From Hyphomicrobiales bacterium (GTDB lineage: Bacteria; Pseudomonadota; Alphaproteobacteria; Rhizobiales; OSC116), in contig NVUH01000021.1 in the NCBI GenBank assembly GCA_002401855.1, positions 1-40,867 of the forward strand: a DNA stretch of 40,867 bases. The letters run 5' to 3'. A model generated the notes under the pieces. The model searched no databases. It saw only the letters and a program-made list of their open reading frames with translations, and was not told where the DNA came from. Positions 1 to 8,265 of this stretch are shown in pieces. The position numbers and the translations under genes are program-made. How positions within the stretch are numbered: the first letter of the stretch is position 1; each line of letters opens with the position of its first letter.

Positions 1-2
1 AT

Positions 3-137
3 AGAACGCACCAAAATTCAGAATTTCACCAAACTCCAGCTCACTAAGCATAATGCGGTCAGGTTGGGTGGTGAATTTACCTCCCACCAGCGGCTGAGTA
101 GCTTAAGCTAGAGAGCGGAGCGAACGCACGCAGTGCC
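3..137 (+). repeat. Dispersed intergenic repeat, copy R1
   Basis: This non-coding stretch downstream of uvrC aligns almost base for base with 9945-10078, apart from a one-base indel and scattered substitutions. The shared end is CTAGAGAGCGGAGCGAACGC followed by ACGCAGTGCC. It contains the near-palindrome AAATTCAGAATTT at 14-26, which recurs at 9930-9942 and, as AAATTCTGAATTT, at 18042-18054. The palindrome GCTTAAGC lies at about 101-108. The copy may continue left of the window. It has no credible ORF. Its function is unknown; it belongs to the modular family described in the findings. Confidence 0.8.
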
Positions 138-145
138 AAACAAAA

Positions 146-180
146 CATTTTCACGAGAACTTTTAGTTCTCGTGAAAATG
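146..180 (-). terminator. Intrinsic terminator of the uvrC operon, overlapping the uvrC stop codon
   Basis: There is a perfect 15-bp inverted repeat: CATTTTCACGAGAAC at 146-160 and its complement at 166-180, with a 5-base loop. Read leftward, the second arm is followed by TTTTGTTT, as in a Rho-independent terminator. The uvrC stop codon (163-165) lies in the loop, and the last codons of uvrC form the upstream arm of the stem. Confidence 0.85.
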
Positions 181-2022
181 GTCATAAATATGCTCAGCCA
201 ATTTCGCACTAATTCCATCCACCAAAGCAATATTCTTAGCACTCGCGCCCGATACCGCCTTAGCACTCCCAAAGTGTAACAACAAAGCCCTCTTACGGCT
301 CGCCCCAATATTCGAAATGTCATCCAACGGGCTCTTCACCAAAGCCTTACTCCGCTTCGCCCGATGCGTCCCAATCGCAAACCGATGCGCCTCATCCCGC
401 ATCCGCTGCATATAATAAAGCACAGGGTCATTATGCGGCAGCATAAAATTCGTCCCATCAGGCAAATAAAACGTCTCCCGCCCCGCATTACGCTCAGGCC
501 CCTTGGCAATACCAATCAAAATAATGTCATCAATATTCAACTCAGCAAACACCGCAACCGCAATCGAAAGCTGCCCCTTGCCACCATCAACAAACACAAT
601 GTCAGGCTTCTGCGGTATAATACTCTGCTTAGTCGGGTCATTCTCCTCAGCCAACATCCGCTTAAATCGCCGCGTCAACACCTCCCGCATCATGCCATAA
701 TCATCCCCCGCCACAATGTCAGATTTAATGTTAAACTTCCGATACTGACTCTTCAAAAACCCATCAACCCCAGCACAAACCATAGCCCCAATCGCATGCG
801 CGCCCGATATATGGCTGTTGTCATAAATCTCAATCCGCTCAGGCATATCCACCATGCCAAATTTTTCCCCCACCTGCGACAACAACTTCCGCTGGCTAGA
901 TGTCTCCGCCAATTTCCGCCCCAAAGCCTCCTCAGCATTACGCAAAGCCTGCTTCATCATATTCATCTTATCCCCCCGCTTCGGGCAAATAATCTCAACT
1001 TTATGCCCAATACGGCTCCCCAAAGCCTCAGACATCAACTCAGCCTCAGGCAATTCATGCGAAACAATCAACTGCTTAGGGCAAGGCTTATTATCATAAA
1101 ACTGCGCAATAAAACTCTCAAGAATACCCTCCGCCTCATGCCCCTTATCAATCTTAGGATAATAACATCGGTTACCCCAATTCTGCCCAGCACGAATAAA
1201 AAACACCTGAATGGCCACCTGCCCGCCCTGCATAAACAACGCAAAAATATCCCCCTCAACAATCGTAGTTGGGTTCACCTTGTCATCGCTTTGAATCATC
1301 GTCAAAGCCGCCATACGGTCACGGTAAAACGCCGCCAACTCATATTCCATCTCTTCCGACGCCTTATTCATATTCACCTGAATCTCGCGCCGAATGTCAT
1401 TACTTTTACCTTTTAAAAAATCCCCAGCCTGCCCCACCAATTTCTCATAATCATCAAGCGAAATCTCCCCCGTACAAGGCGCCGCACAGCGCTTAATCTG
1501 ATACAATAAACAAGGCCGCGACCGCGCATTATAATAACTATCAGTGCAAGTCCGCAGCAAAAACGCCCGCTGCAAAATCGATATGGTGCGGTTCACCGCC
1601 CCCGCCGCCGCAAACGGCCCAAAATACTCACCCTTAGGCTTGCGCGCCCCACGGTGTTTTACAATTTGCGCCGCCTCATGGTCACGCTTAATCAAAATAT
1701 AAGGAAAACTCTTATCATCACGCAGCAAAATATTATATTTCGGCTGCAACCGCTTAATCAAATTAGCCTCAAGCAACAAAGCTTCAGACTCAGATTGCGT
1801 GGTCACAAACTCCATAGAATGAGTCTGCAAAATCATATTCACAATGCGATTAGATTGGCTACCAATGCGGCTATAAGACATCACCCGCTTAATCAAGCTC
1901 TTCGCTTTACCCACATAAAGCAGCCGCCCATCTTTAGCAAACATACGGTAAACACCGGGTTTGTTAGGCAGGGTTTGGGCATATTGTTTTATCAGCTCAG
2001 GGCCAGAAGTCACATCGTTCAT
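163..2022 (-). CDS. uvrC: UvrABC excinuclease subunit C
   Basis: UvrC makes the dual incisions of nucleotide excision repair on DNA loaded with UvrB. Domains in order (619 aa): a GIY-YIG nuclease at about 19-95 (PNKPGVYRMF, LLYVGKAKSL), a UVR motif at about 200-240 that binds UvrB, an RNase H-like nuclease at about 370-540 (RIEIYDNSHISG, DIVFVDGGKGQL), and C-terminal helix-hairpin-helix motifs (ISNIGASRKRALLLHFGS). I chose the ATG at 2022. The frame stays open to a TTG at 2058, but those 12 residues (VCCVESAIEQI) do not look like UvrC. It lies 46 bases after folB on the same strand, probably the last gene of antiporter-folB-uvrC. The partner uvrB is separate, at 28867. Confidence 0.96.
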   Translation of the reverse strand: MNDVTSGPELIKQYAQTLPNKPGVYRMFAKDGRLLYVGKAKSLIKRVMSYSRIGSQSNRIVNMILQTHSMEFVTTQSESEALLLEANLIKRLQPKYNILLRDDKSFPYILIKRDHEAAQIVKHRGARKPKGEYFGPFAAAGAVNRTISILQRAFLLRTCTDSYYNARSRPCLLYQIKRCAAPCTGEISLDDYEKLVGQAGDFLKGKSNDIRREIQVNMNKASEEMEYELAAFYRDRMAALTMIQSDDKVNPTTIVEGDIFALFMQGGQVAIQVFFIRAGQNWGNRCYYPKIDKGHEAEGILESFIAQFYDNKPCPKQLIVSHELPEAELMSEALGSRIGHKVEIICPKRGDKMNMMKQALRNAEEALGRKLAETSSQRKLLSQVGEKFGMVDMPERIEIYDNSHISGAHAIGAMVCAGVDGFLKSQYRKFNIKSDIVAGDDYGMMREVLTRRFKRMLAEENDPTKQSIIPQKPDIVFVDGGKGQLSIAVAVFAELNIDDIILIGIAKGPERNAGRETFYLPDGTNFMLPHNDPVLYYMQRMRDEAHRFAIGTHRAKRSKALVKSPLDDISNIGASRKRALLLHFGSAKAVSGASAKNIALVDGISAKLAEHIYDHFHEN

Positions 2023-2068
2023 TATTTGTTCTATAGCAGATTCAACGCAACAGACCAATCAAAAAACA

Positions 2069-2455
2069 CTAATCTCGGCAGCGTTCCACAGCCACACCAA
2101 CCCCGCCCACATGAATAAACGCCTCAGGCTTTTCAATCTTCACCAAAGCCCGTTTCACCTTTTCATCTTTCAAACAAATGTCAGCAATTTTCTCAGCCAT
2201 AGTCTCAACCAATAAAACATGCCCAGCCTCAACATAAGCCTCAATGTCTTCAACAATCAGCTTATAATTCACCACATTTTCAATGTCATCATCATGCGGC
2301 ACATCATCCACCACCAAATCAACATCAATAATGATCATTTGCTTGCGCGCCTTCTCATGGTCAAAAATACCAATAGAGGCTTTTAATTTCATCCCATGAA
2401 TAAACACATGCCGCTCATTCTTATCAGCATTCGCAAAATTCAAACCCATACCCAT
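2069..2455 (-). CDS. folB: Dihydroneopterin aldolase
   Basis: FolB converts 7,8-dihydroneopterin to 6-hydroxymethyl-dihydropterin and glycolaldehyde in folate synthesis. The 128-aa product has the family's length and single T-fold layout: VFIHGMKLKASIGIFDHE near the N-terminus, NVVNYKLIVEDIEAYVEAG with the ETMAEKIADIC helix in the middle, and VKIEKPEAF near the end, whose Lys and Glu are typical of the active site. The gene starts 3 bases after the antiporter stop and is probably translationally coupled to it. A second in-frame ATG two codons in is an equally possible start. No other folate gene is nearby. Confidence 0.93.
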   Translation of the reverse strand: MGMGLNFANADKNERHVFIHGMKLKASIGIFDHEKARKQMIIIDVDLVVDDVPHDDDIENVVNYKLIVEDIEAYVEAGHVLLVETMAEKIADICLKDEKVKRALVKIEKPEAFIHVGGVGVAVERCRD

Positions 2456-2458
2456 CCC

Positions 2459-3409
2459 CTAGCCAAGCGCCGTAAAAATATAAAACACATAAAACGCCAC
2501 AAATGTCCCACCCACCATAGTGCTAATATTCTTAATGCGCGAGATCACCAGATACAATAAAATAGTCACCGCCAACATAATCCATATATCAACATTAATA
2601 ATAGACGCAGGTATCGCCACAGGGTGCACAAGCGCGGTAAGACCCATCACCGCCAGCATATTAAACAAGTTAGAGCCTAAGATATTACCAATCGCCAAAT
2701 CAGATTCTTTACGCCGCACTGCCGAAAACACCGCCGCAAGCTCAGGCAAGCTCGTGCCCAACGCCACCACAGTCAAACCAATCGCCGCTTCACTCAGGCC
2801 AAAGTCCAACGCAATGCTCGAAGCGCCTTCCACCAAAAAATGCGCCCCAATCGGCAGTCCAGCCATGCCAAACAGCAAAAACAAAGCAATTTTCCAACCG
2901 CGTTTCGGCGTGGCGTCTAACTCATCTTCAATTTCCGAATAATCATATTCACCATTTTTACGTTTATTACGCGATTTTTTGGCTTCAAAATATAAAAACA
3001 ATATGATGCCAGCAAACAATATCGCCCCATGCCACCAAACCAGAACCCCAGTCAGCACCAAGCCCGCAAATACCAAGGATGCCAACATAACCACCTTCAT
3101 ATTCTTGCGTACATCTTCATTGTCAGCATTCATACTGTAAAATATCGCTGGCAAACCCAGCACCAGTAAAATATTGGCTATGTTCGACCCAACAACATTA
3201 CCAATCGCAATGCCAGGTGTGCCGTTAAATGCCGCTTTAAGTGATACAAAAAGCTCAGGTGCACTGGTGCCAAACGCAATCACCGTCAGGCCAATCACTA
3301 ACGGCGATATTTTAAATTTAATCGCCAAGCTCGCCGCGCCAGAAACCAGCGCGTCACCAGCAATCAGCAGCAAAACCAAACCACCTAATAATTGAAAATA
3401 TTCAAGCAT
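2459..3409 (-). CDS. Calcium/sodium antiporter, YrbG/CaxA type
   Basis: An inner-membrane exchanger of the Na_Ca_ex superfamily, 316 aa and about ten membrane segments. The two inverted alpha repeats are clear. The first, near residues 35-80, carries GLTVIAFGTSAPELFVS and GNVVGSNIANILLVLG. The second, near 200-255, carries GLTVVALGTSLPELAAV and GNILGSNLFNMLAVMG. The acidic residue in each GTSxPEL motif is the expected cation ligand. A charged cytoplasmic loop (about 145-170, KKSRNKRKNGEYDYSEIEDE) separates the halves. It is probably first in the leftward antiporter-folB-uvrC unit. The ion actually moved cannot be read from sequence. Confidence 0.92.
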   Translation of the reverse strand: MLEYFQLLGGLVLLLIAGDALVSGAASLAIKFKISPLVIGLTVIAFGTSAPELFVSLKAAFNGTPGIAIGNVVGSNIANILLVLGLPAIFYSMNADNEDVRKNMKVVMLASLVFAGLVLTGVLVWWHGAILFAGIILFLYFEAKKSRNKRKNGEYDYSEIEDELDATPKRGWKIALFLLFGMAGLPIGAHFLVEGASSIALDFGLSEAAIGLTVVALGTSLPELAAVFSAVRRKESDLAIGNILGSNLFNMLAVMGLTALVHPVAIPASIINVDIWIMLAVTILLYLVISRIKNISTMVGGTFVAFYVFYIFTALG

Positions 3410-3519
3410 ATTTATAAGCTCACATCATGTAAATCTGTATGCAAGATATAAAGATTATAAACGCAACTACAAGCGGCAAAGCCAATTATTTTGCAAAATA
3501 ATAAATTTTGAAGTTAATT

Positions 3520-3822
3520 TCAAAGTGGCTTAATTTCAGTCGCAGGATAGCCCTGCGCCGCCAAAGCAGTTTTAATATCAAACAAGCTGCTTAACTCATC
3601 ATCAAAAACCATAAATACAATGTCATTATCATCAGTTAAAATCACTTTTTCAATGCCATCAAGCGCCGATAATATTTTGCGTACTTTATATTGGTCAGTC
3701 AAACCTTGCATATTCACCACTTTAAATTCCACCTGCACCGTTTCTGCAATAGCAGGGCTCACCAAGCCAATCGGCAACAGGCTAAGCGCAAAAATTAATA
3801 AATAGGTTTTCAACATTTTCAT
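3520..3822 (-). CDS. Small exported protein with an HMA-like fold but no metal-binding Cys pair
   Basis: A 100-aa product from the ATG at 3822. The frame extends to a TTG at 3843, which would put charged residues before an ordinary signal peptide (KMLKTYLLIFALSLLPIGLV, cleavage expected after SPAIA-E). The mature part alternates strand-like and helix-like segments (VEFKVVNMQGLTDQYKVRKI, KVILTDDNDIVFMVFDDEL, FDIKTALAAQGYPATEIKPL). This resembles a ferredoxin-like heavy-metal-associated domain but lacks CxxC: the corresponding loop reads NMQGLTDQ. The role is unknown. It lies downstream of ctaA on the same strand, about 60 bases away, so it may be cotranscribed with heme A synthase. Confidence 0.7.
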   Translation of the reverse strand: MKMLKTYLLIFALSLLPIGLVSPAIAETVQVEFKVVNMQGLTDQYKVRKILSALDGIEKVILTDDNDIVFMVFDDELSSLFDIKTALAAQGYPATEIKPL

Positions 3823-3886
3823 TTCATCTACCAAATATCTCAATCGGCTTTATATACCGATTAATTGTGATCATCTTATGGCAAAT

Positions 3887-4927
3887 TTATTTATATTCAT
3901 AAGCAATTTTGTAAATGTGATTAATCGCCAACATCAGCAAAATCACCGCCCCAATCTGGTGAGTTAAAGCCGTATGCAAATGCACAAATGTCAACAAAGT
4001 CATAATACCCAGCCCAATCTGCACCAAAATCGCCACCTTCACCCAAACCAAACTAAGCTTCAATATTTTATTACTAGCCTCATTGCGATAAATAAACACC
4101 GCCTGAAAACCCACCAAAACAACAATAAAATAAGCCAACATCCGATGGTTAAATTGTATAGTCGTCACATCCTCAAACGCACTCAACCAAGCCGGCATTA
4201 AATCATATAATCCATCAGGAATAAACAAATCCCCCATCAATGGCCACGTATTATAAGCCATCCCAGCGTCCGTCCCCGCCACCAATGCCCCCAATAATAT
4301 CTGCACAAATATAACCACCAAAAACACCCAAGCAAAAACCCCACGCCTGCGCTTAGCCATAGCAGGCACATCAGCCTTCCAAGCCTTCAACGTCCCCAAT
4401 TCCAAAGCATACCAAAAACTCAAAGCCAACAAAAATATCGCCAATCCCAAATGCGCTGCCAAGCGATATTGGCTCACATCAACCCGCTCCACAAGCCCGC
4501 TCATCACCATATACCAGCCCAACACACCCTGCGCCCCGCCCAGCAAACCCAGCACCAAATATTTCCAAACATAGCCTTTAACAATCTGCTTACGCACCAA
4601 AAAATAAGCAAACGGCACAAACCACAATATACCCACAAACCGCCCCAAAAACCGATGCGACCATTCCCACCAGAAGATAGATTTAAACGTCTCCACCGTC
4701 ATGTCAGCATGCTCAAATAAATATTCAGGTATCAGCTTATATTTCTCAAACGCAATCAACCAATCCGCAGCATTAAGCGGCGGTATCGCCCCCATAATCG
4801 GCTTCCATTCAGTAATCGACAGCCCACTATTGGTCAAGCGCGTCGCCCCACCAACCACAACCATCAAGCCAATAAAAAAACATATGGTCCAAAGCCAAAT
4901 CTGCTGCGCTAATATTTGTTTCTGCAT
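3887..4927 (-). CDS. ctaA: Heme A synthase (COX15/CtaA)
   Basis: Oxidises the C8 methyl of heme O to the formyl of heme A for aa3-type cytochrome oxidases. The 346-aa protein has eight predicted membrane helices and the four conserved His motifs: WSHRFLGR (about residue 90), RLAAHLGLA (about 157), FNHRMLAY (about 260) and THQIGA (about 325). The N-terminal GGATRLTNSGLSITEWKPI is the COX15 signature. It is transcribed divergently from the DUF2842 gene across a spacer with a 16-bp palindrome. An aa3 oxidase is implied but not in the window; the bc1 complex that feeds cytochrome c is at 20-23 kb. Confidence 0.95.
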   Translation of the reverse strand: MQKQILAQQIWLWTICFFIGLMVVVGGATRLTNSGLSITEWKPIMGAIPPLNAADWLIAFEKYKLIPEYLFEHADMTVETFKSIFWWEWSHRFLGRFVGILWFVPFAYFLVRKQIVKGYVWKYLVLGLLGGAQGVLGWYMVMSGLVERVDVSQYRLAAHLGLAIFLLALSFWYALELGTLKAWKADVPAMAKRRRGVFAWVFLVVIFVQILLGALVAGTDAGMAYNTWPLMGDLFIPDGLYDLMPAWLSAFEDVTTIQFNHRMLAYFIVVLVGFQAVFIYRNEASNKILKLSLVWVKVAILVQIGLGIMTLLTFVHLHTALTHQIGAVILLMLAINHIYKIAYEYK

Positions 4928-4983
4928 TTTTCACCCAATAAAATAAATACCGCTCATTCTTAAAAAATATGACGGCAAAAAAC

Positions 4984-4999
4984 AAGTCAATATTGACTT
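4984..4999. promoter_or_regulatory. 16-bp perfect palindrome in the ctaA/DUF2842 divergent spacer
   Basis: AAGTCAATATTGACTT is a perfect inverted repeat with no spacer, about 45 bases before the DUF2842 start and 57 bases before the ctaA start. Each arm contains TTGACT reading outward, so it could supply back-to-back -35 elements. Alternatively it could be an operator for a dimeric regulator. The -10 elements at the right spacing are poor in both directions, so the promoter reading is only a suggestion. Confidence 0.4.
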
Positions 5000-5044
5000 T
5001 ATCCGCCAATCAGCTTATTTGAAATACTATATATAGGAGACAAT

Positions 5045-5266
5045 ATGGCGACCAAAATCCCAGAACGCAGCCGCAAACTCATCGGCATCGTCGCGGTCAT
5101 AATATATCTAACCATTTACTGCTTCATCATTGCAGCCATTGGCGAATTTTGGGTATTGGGCAATGGCGTCGGTTGGGAAATCACCTTCTTCGCCATAGCA
5201 GGTTTTATTTGGATCTTCCCCATCATAAAACTCTTCCGCTGGATGGACGACCTCATCAGGCGCTAA
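5045..5266 (+). CDS. DUF2842 family small membrane protein
   Basis: A 73-aa product with two hydrophobic helices (about residues 12-32 and 43-62) and a basic start (RSRKLIG). The N-terminal RKLIG, the helix order and the C-terminal PIIKLFRWM match my recollection of DUF2842, a family found mainly in Alphaproteobacteria and without a known function. TATAGGAGACAAT precedes the ATG and supplies a strong ribosome site. The end is 2 bases from the stop of the convergent DUF1801 gene. Confidence 0.8.
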   Translation: MATKIPERSRKLIGIVAVIIYLTIYCFIIAAIGEFWVLGNGVGWEITFFAIAGFIWIFPIIKLFRWMDDLIRR

Positions 5267-5268
5267 TC

Positions 5269-5691
5269 TCAACCATATTTTTCATTCATATGCTCGACAT
5301 CAGCCTTAACCATATCGCGCAATATATCCTCATCAATATCAGATAATTTATTGATATATAAACAAGATTTTCCAGTTTTAAATTTCCCAAAACCAGTAAG
5401 CTTATCTCTATAAGCTTCAAACCCACTCATAATATAAAGCACAATATTAGCTTTACGCGGCGAAAAACCAATCTTCATACTATCGCCTTCACGGCCACTT
5501 TCATATTTATAATGATAGCTGCCAAACCCCACGATCGAACTGCCCCACATTTTAGCTGGAAAGCCGCTAATATCTTCCATCATATTCATAATTTTATGCG
5601 CGTCTTCACGCTTCTGATCTTTTTCAATCGTCGCTAAAAACGCCAACACATCAGCATTAGTTTCTCGGGTTTTATTTTGGTTCTGGGTCAT
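5269..5691 (-). CDS. DUF1801 domain protein
   Basis: A cytoplasmic 140-aa protein of the DUF1801/YdhG-like fold. Markers are the N-terminal DVLAFLATIEKDQKREDA, the central SSIVGFGSYHYKYESGREGD, the strand FSPRKANIVLYIMSGFE and the C-terminal LYINKLSDIDEDILRDMV. The biochemical function of the family is not settled. It lies alone, convergent with DUF2842 and 42 bases downstream of ychF on the same strand, so it may be read through from ychF. The codons G+T-ending on this strand match its neighbours. Confidence 0.88.
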   Translation of the reverse strand: MTQNQNKTRETNADVLAFLATIEKDQKREDAHKIMNMMEDISGFPAKMWGSSIVGFGSYHYKYESGREGDSMKIGFSPRKANIVLYIMSGFEAYRDKLTGFGKFKTGKSCLYINKLSDIDEDILRDMVKADVEHMNEKYG

Positions 5692-5733
5692 TCAAATAGT
5701 AAAACTCAAACGCCCAATCAACACAAGCAAATA

Positions 5734-6831
5734 TTATACGTTAAATCTAAAGTGCAAAATATCACCGTCTTTAACAATATATTCTTTACCCTCAACACGG
5801 TGCTTACCAGCTTCTTTACAACCCTGCTCACCATTATATTTAATAAAGTCATCATAAGCCATGCATTCAGCTCTGATGAAACCTTTTTCAAAATCAGTAT
5901 GAATCACCGCAGCAGCCTTAGGCGCTTTCGTCCCAGTCTTAATCGTCCACGCCCGCGCTTCTTTCGGCCCAACCGTAAAATAAGTCTCAAGCCCAAGCAG
6001 CTCATAACCCACTCGAATCATCCGATCAAGCCCAGGCTCAACAATGCCCAAATCATCCATAAACTCTTTGGCTTCATCAGCTTCCAATGTACTAATTTCA
6101 GCCTCAATCTCAGCCGAAATAATCACCATAGCTGCGCCTTCGTCAGCCGCCTTTTTGGCCACCAATTCAGAAAACGCATTGCCGCTCGCCAAGCTGTCCT
6201 CATCAACATTACAAACATAAAGCACAGGCTTAGATGTCAGCAAATTCAAACCTTTAAAAATTTCTTTCTGGTCATCATCAATCTTGGCATGGCGCGCAGG
6301 CTTACCCTCATTCAATGGCAATAAAGCCGCTTCCATCACCGCAAAAATCTCAATGGCTTCCTTGTCTTTTATACCAGCTTTTTTACGCATCGCAGGAATG
6401 CGTTTTTCCAAGCTTTCCAAGTCGGCAATCATCAATTCAGTTTCAACAATTTCAGCATCAGCAAGCGGGTCAATACGCCCCTCAACATGCGTAATGTCAT
6501 CATTTTCAAAACACCGCAACACATAAGCAATCGCATCCACTTCCCGAATGGTCGCCAAAAACTGGTTACCCAATCCTTCACCCTTAGATGCACCTTTTAC
6601 CAAACCCGCAATGTCAACAAAGGTCAACCGAGATGGAATAAGTTCCTTACTACCCTCAATCGCCGCCACCGCAGCAATCCGCGCATCAGGCACCGCCACA
6701 TCACCAACATTTGGCTCAATCGTACAAAATGGAAAATTCGCCGCTTGCGCCGCCGCTGTCTGTGTCAACGCATTAAAAAGGGTCGATTTACCAACATTCG
6801 GCAAGCCCACAATACCACATTTAAAACCCAT
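5734..6831 (-). CDS. ychF: Redox-responsive ATPase YchF (Obg family)
   Basis: A translation-associated P-loop NTPase, 365 aa, the usual length. Visible parts: G1 GLPNVGKSTLFNALT (about residue 8), DIAGLVKGASKGEGLGNQFL (G3, about 73), the NVDE motif (about 205) that gives Obg members of the YchF type ATP preference instead of the GTP-specific NKxD, a coiled-coil insertion (about 125-160), and a C-terminal TGS domain ending in YIVKDGDILHFRFNV. The ribosome site GGAG lies inside the end of pth, one base of spacing separates the genes, so the two are coupled. The prs-rplY-pth-ychF order is common in Alphaproteobacteria. Confidence 0.96.
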   Translation of the reverse strand: MGFKCGIVGLPNVGKSTLFNALTQTAAAQAANFPFCTIEPNVGDVAVPDARIAAVAAIEGSKELIPSRLTFVDIAGLVKGASKGEGLGNQFLATIREVDAIAYVLRCFENDDITHVEGRIDPLADAEIVETELMIADLESLEKRIPAMRKKAGIKDKEAIEIFAVMEAALLPLNEGKPARHAKIDDDQKEIFKGLNLLTSKPVLYVCNVDEDSLASGNAFSELVAKKAADEGAAMVIISAEIEAEISTLEADEAKEFMDDLGIVEPGLDRMIRVGYELLGLETYFTVGPKEARAWTIKTGTKAPKAAAVIHTDFEKGFIRAECMAYDDFIKYNGEQGCKEAGKHRVEGKEYIVKDGDILHFRFNV

Positions 6832-6832
6832 C

Positions 6833-7531
6833 TTAATCTCCTAATTTATCTTTTAATTTTTTCAATGCCGCAAATGGGTTGCCCAATTTCACGGTCTTCG
6901 GCGGCCTGTTTTCGGTCTTCTTCTTAACCACAATTTCAGGCTTATCTTCCTCTAACGGCGCAGTTTTCGCAAGTTTTTGCTCCACCGCCACCTTAAATTC
7001 ATTCAATTTTTCAAGCACCAATTTTGGCGCAGCGTCAGCCATACTATCCAGCAACGGCACCAACCAATCTAAATCAGCCTTACCAAAATTACCCAGCACA
7101 TAATTTGCCACTTGGCTCTTCTGAGCAGGTCGCCCCACACCAATCCGCACTCTATGGTAATCATTACCAATATGCTGGCTCAAGCTTTTCAGGCCATTAT
7201 GCCCAGCCACACCACCACCAAACTTCACTCTAAATTTAGCAGGCGCCAAATCAATCTCATCATACAAAACAACCACATCATCAGCCTCAAGCTTATAGAA
7301 GCGCATCGCTTCCCCAACCGCTTGGCCAGATAAGTTCATAAATGTCTGAGGTTTCATAACCAGCACTTTTTCAGTGCCCAACCGCCCGTCAGAAATAAGT
7401 GCATTAAATTTCTGCTTATAGGGGGCAAAACTATGGCGGCGAACAATCTCGTCCACCGCCATAAAGCCAACATTGTGGCGGTTTTGCGCATATTCCGAAC
7501 CAGGATTCCCCAAACCAACTATCAGTCGCAT
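6833..7531 (-). CDS. pth: Peptidyl-tRNA hydrolase
   Basis: Releases peptides from prematurely dissociated peptidyl-tRNA. The 232-aa protein starts with RLIVGLGNPGSEYAQNRHNVG, containing the Asn and catalytic His of the family, followed by VLVMKPQTFMNLSGQAV and LYDEIDLAPAKFRVKFGGGVAGHNGLKS. The core ends at about residue 190. The remaining 40 or so residues are a charged Lys/Pro-rich tail (EDKPEIVVKKKTENRPPKTV), longer than in enterobacterial Pth but seen in alphaproteobacterial members. It lies 35 bases downstream of rplY and one base before ychF, in one leftward series. Confidence 0.95.
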   Translation of the reverse strand: MRLIVGLGNPGSEYAQNRHNVGFMAVDEIVRRHSFAPYKQKFNALISDGRLGTEKVLVMKPQTFMNLSGQAVGEAMRFYKLEADDVVVLYDEIDLAPAKFRVKFGGGVAGHNGLKSLSQHIGNDYHRVRIGVGRPAQKSQVANYVLGNFGKADLDWLVPLLDSMADAAPKLVLEKLNEFKVAVEQKLAKTAPLEEDKPEIVVKKKTENRPPKTVKLGNPFAALKKLKDKLGD

Positions 7532-7566
7532 GAGCTCGCTCCGTTTATGCGTAAAACCTTATTATA

Positions 7567-8229
7567 TTAATTTTCAGATTTATCAGCATCTGCATCAGGT
7601 GTTTCAGCACCGTCTTCTGCTGCTGCATCATCTGCCACTTCATCTTCATCTTCATCAGTAGCGCCACCAGGTGCAGCCACAGATACGATGGTAAAGTCAC
7701 GATCACTAATGGTAGATTTACTACCTTCAGGCAACGTGATTTGCGAAATATGGATAGATTCGCCAACTTCAAGCGCAATCAAATCAACCACAATTTCAGA
7801 TGGAATGGCATTCGCACGCACAGTCACCATAATACTATGGCGAACCACGTTCAATGCACCACCAGCTTTAAGACCAGGACATTCTTCTTCGTTCAAGAAT
7901 GTAACAGGAATCTCAAGATCAAGCGTCGCGCCTTTTCCAAGACGGAAAAAGTCAATATGTACGGGTGTGTCTTTAACAGGGTCAAGTTGCACAGCACGGC
8001 AAATCACCCGTGTTTTCGTGCCTTCAACATCCACTTCAAACAGCGTTTGTTTAAAACCACCTTTAAAGATCAGTTTAAACATCAAGTTATAATCGAGCGA
8101 AATGGATACAGGGTCTTGACCGTCACCGTAAATAACCGCAGGTACATTACCTTCACGGCGTTCTTTACGAGCAGCCCCCTTGCCAACTCTTTCGCGCATC
8201 TTAGCTTCTAAAGTAATCATATCAGCCAT
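7567..8229 (-). CDS. rplY: 50S ribosomal protein L25, long Ctc form
   Basis: Binds 5S rRNA in the large ribosomal subunit. At 220 aa it is the long Ctc/TL5 form: an N-terminal L25 domain (about 1-95, GKGAARKERREGNVPAVIYG), a C-terminal TL5 beta domain (about 100-185, PVTFLNEEECPGLKAGGALN) and a very acidic tail (about 190-220, Asp/Glu/Ala-rich). AGGAG precedes the ATG. It follows prs after a 146-base gap on the same strand. That gap holds a small hairpin with a T-run just before the ribosome site. Confidence 0.95.
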   Translation of the reverse strand: MADMITLEAKMRERVGKGAARKERREGNVPAVIYGDGQDPVSISLDYNLMFKLIFKGGFKQTLFEVDVEGTKTRVICRAVQLDPVKDTPVHIDFFRLGKGATLDLEIPVTFLNEEECPGLKAGGALNVVRHSIMVTVRANAIPSEIVVDLIALEVGESIHISQITLPEGSKSTISDRDFTIVSVAAPGGATDEDEDEVADDAAAEDGAETPDADADKSEN

Positions 8230-8237
8230 TTTAATTC

Positions 8238-8265
8238 TCCTAAAAAGCCCTTACTGGGCATAGCT
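8238..8265 (-). promoter_or_regulatory. Hairpin with T-run in the rplY leader
   Basis: Read leftward, GCCC-AGTAA-GGGC is followed directly by TTTTT and then the AGGAG of rplY. An upstream AAAAGC could extend the pairing with the T-run across a bulge. The shape is that of a weak intrinsic terminator placed between prs and rplY, so it may trim read-through or act as an attenuator. The core stem is only 4 bp and no antiterminator is evident. Confidence 0.35.

Noticed and set aside
364..1416. A 350-codon plus-strand frame opposite uvrC
   Set aside because: It is the antisense of a strongly supported uvrC. Its His/Arg/Pro/Asn-rich composition follows from the biased codon endings of uvrC and it has no ribosome site.
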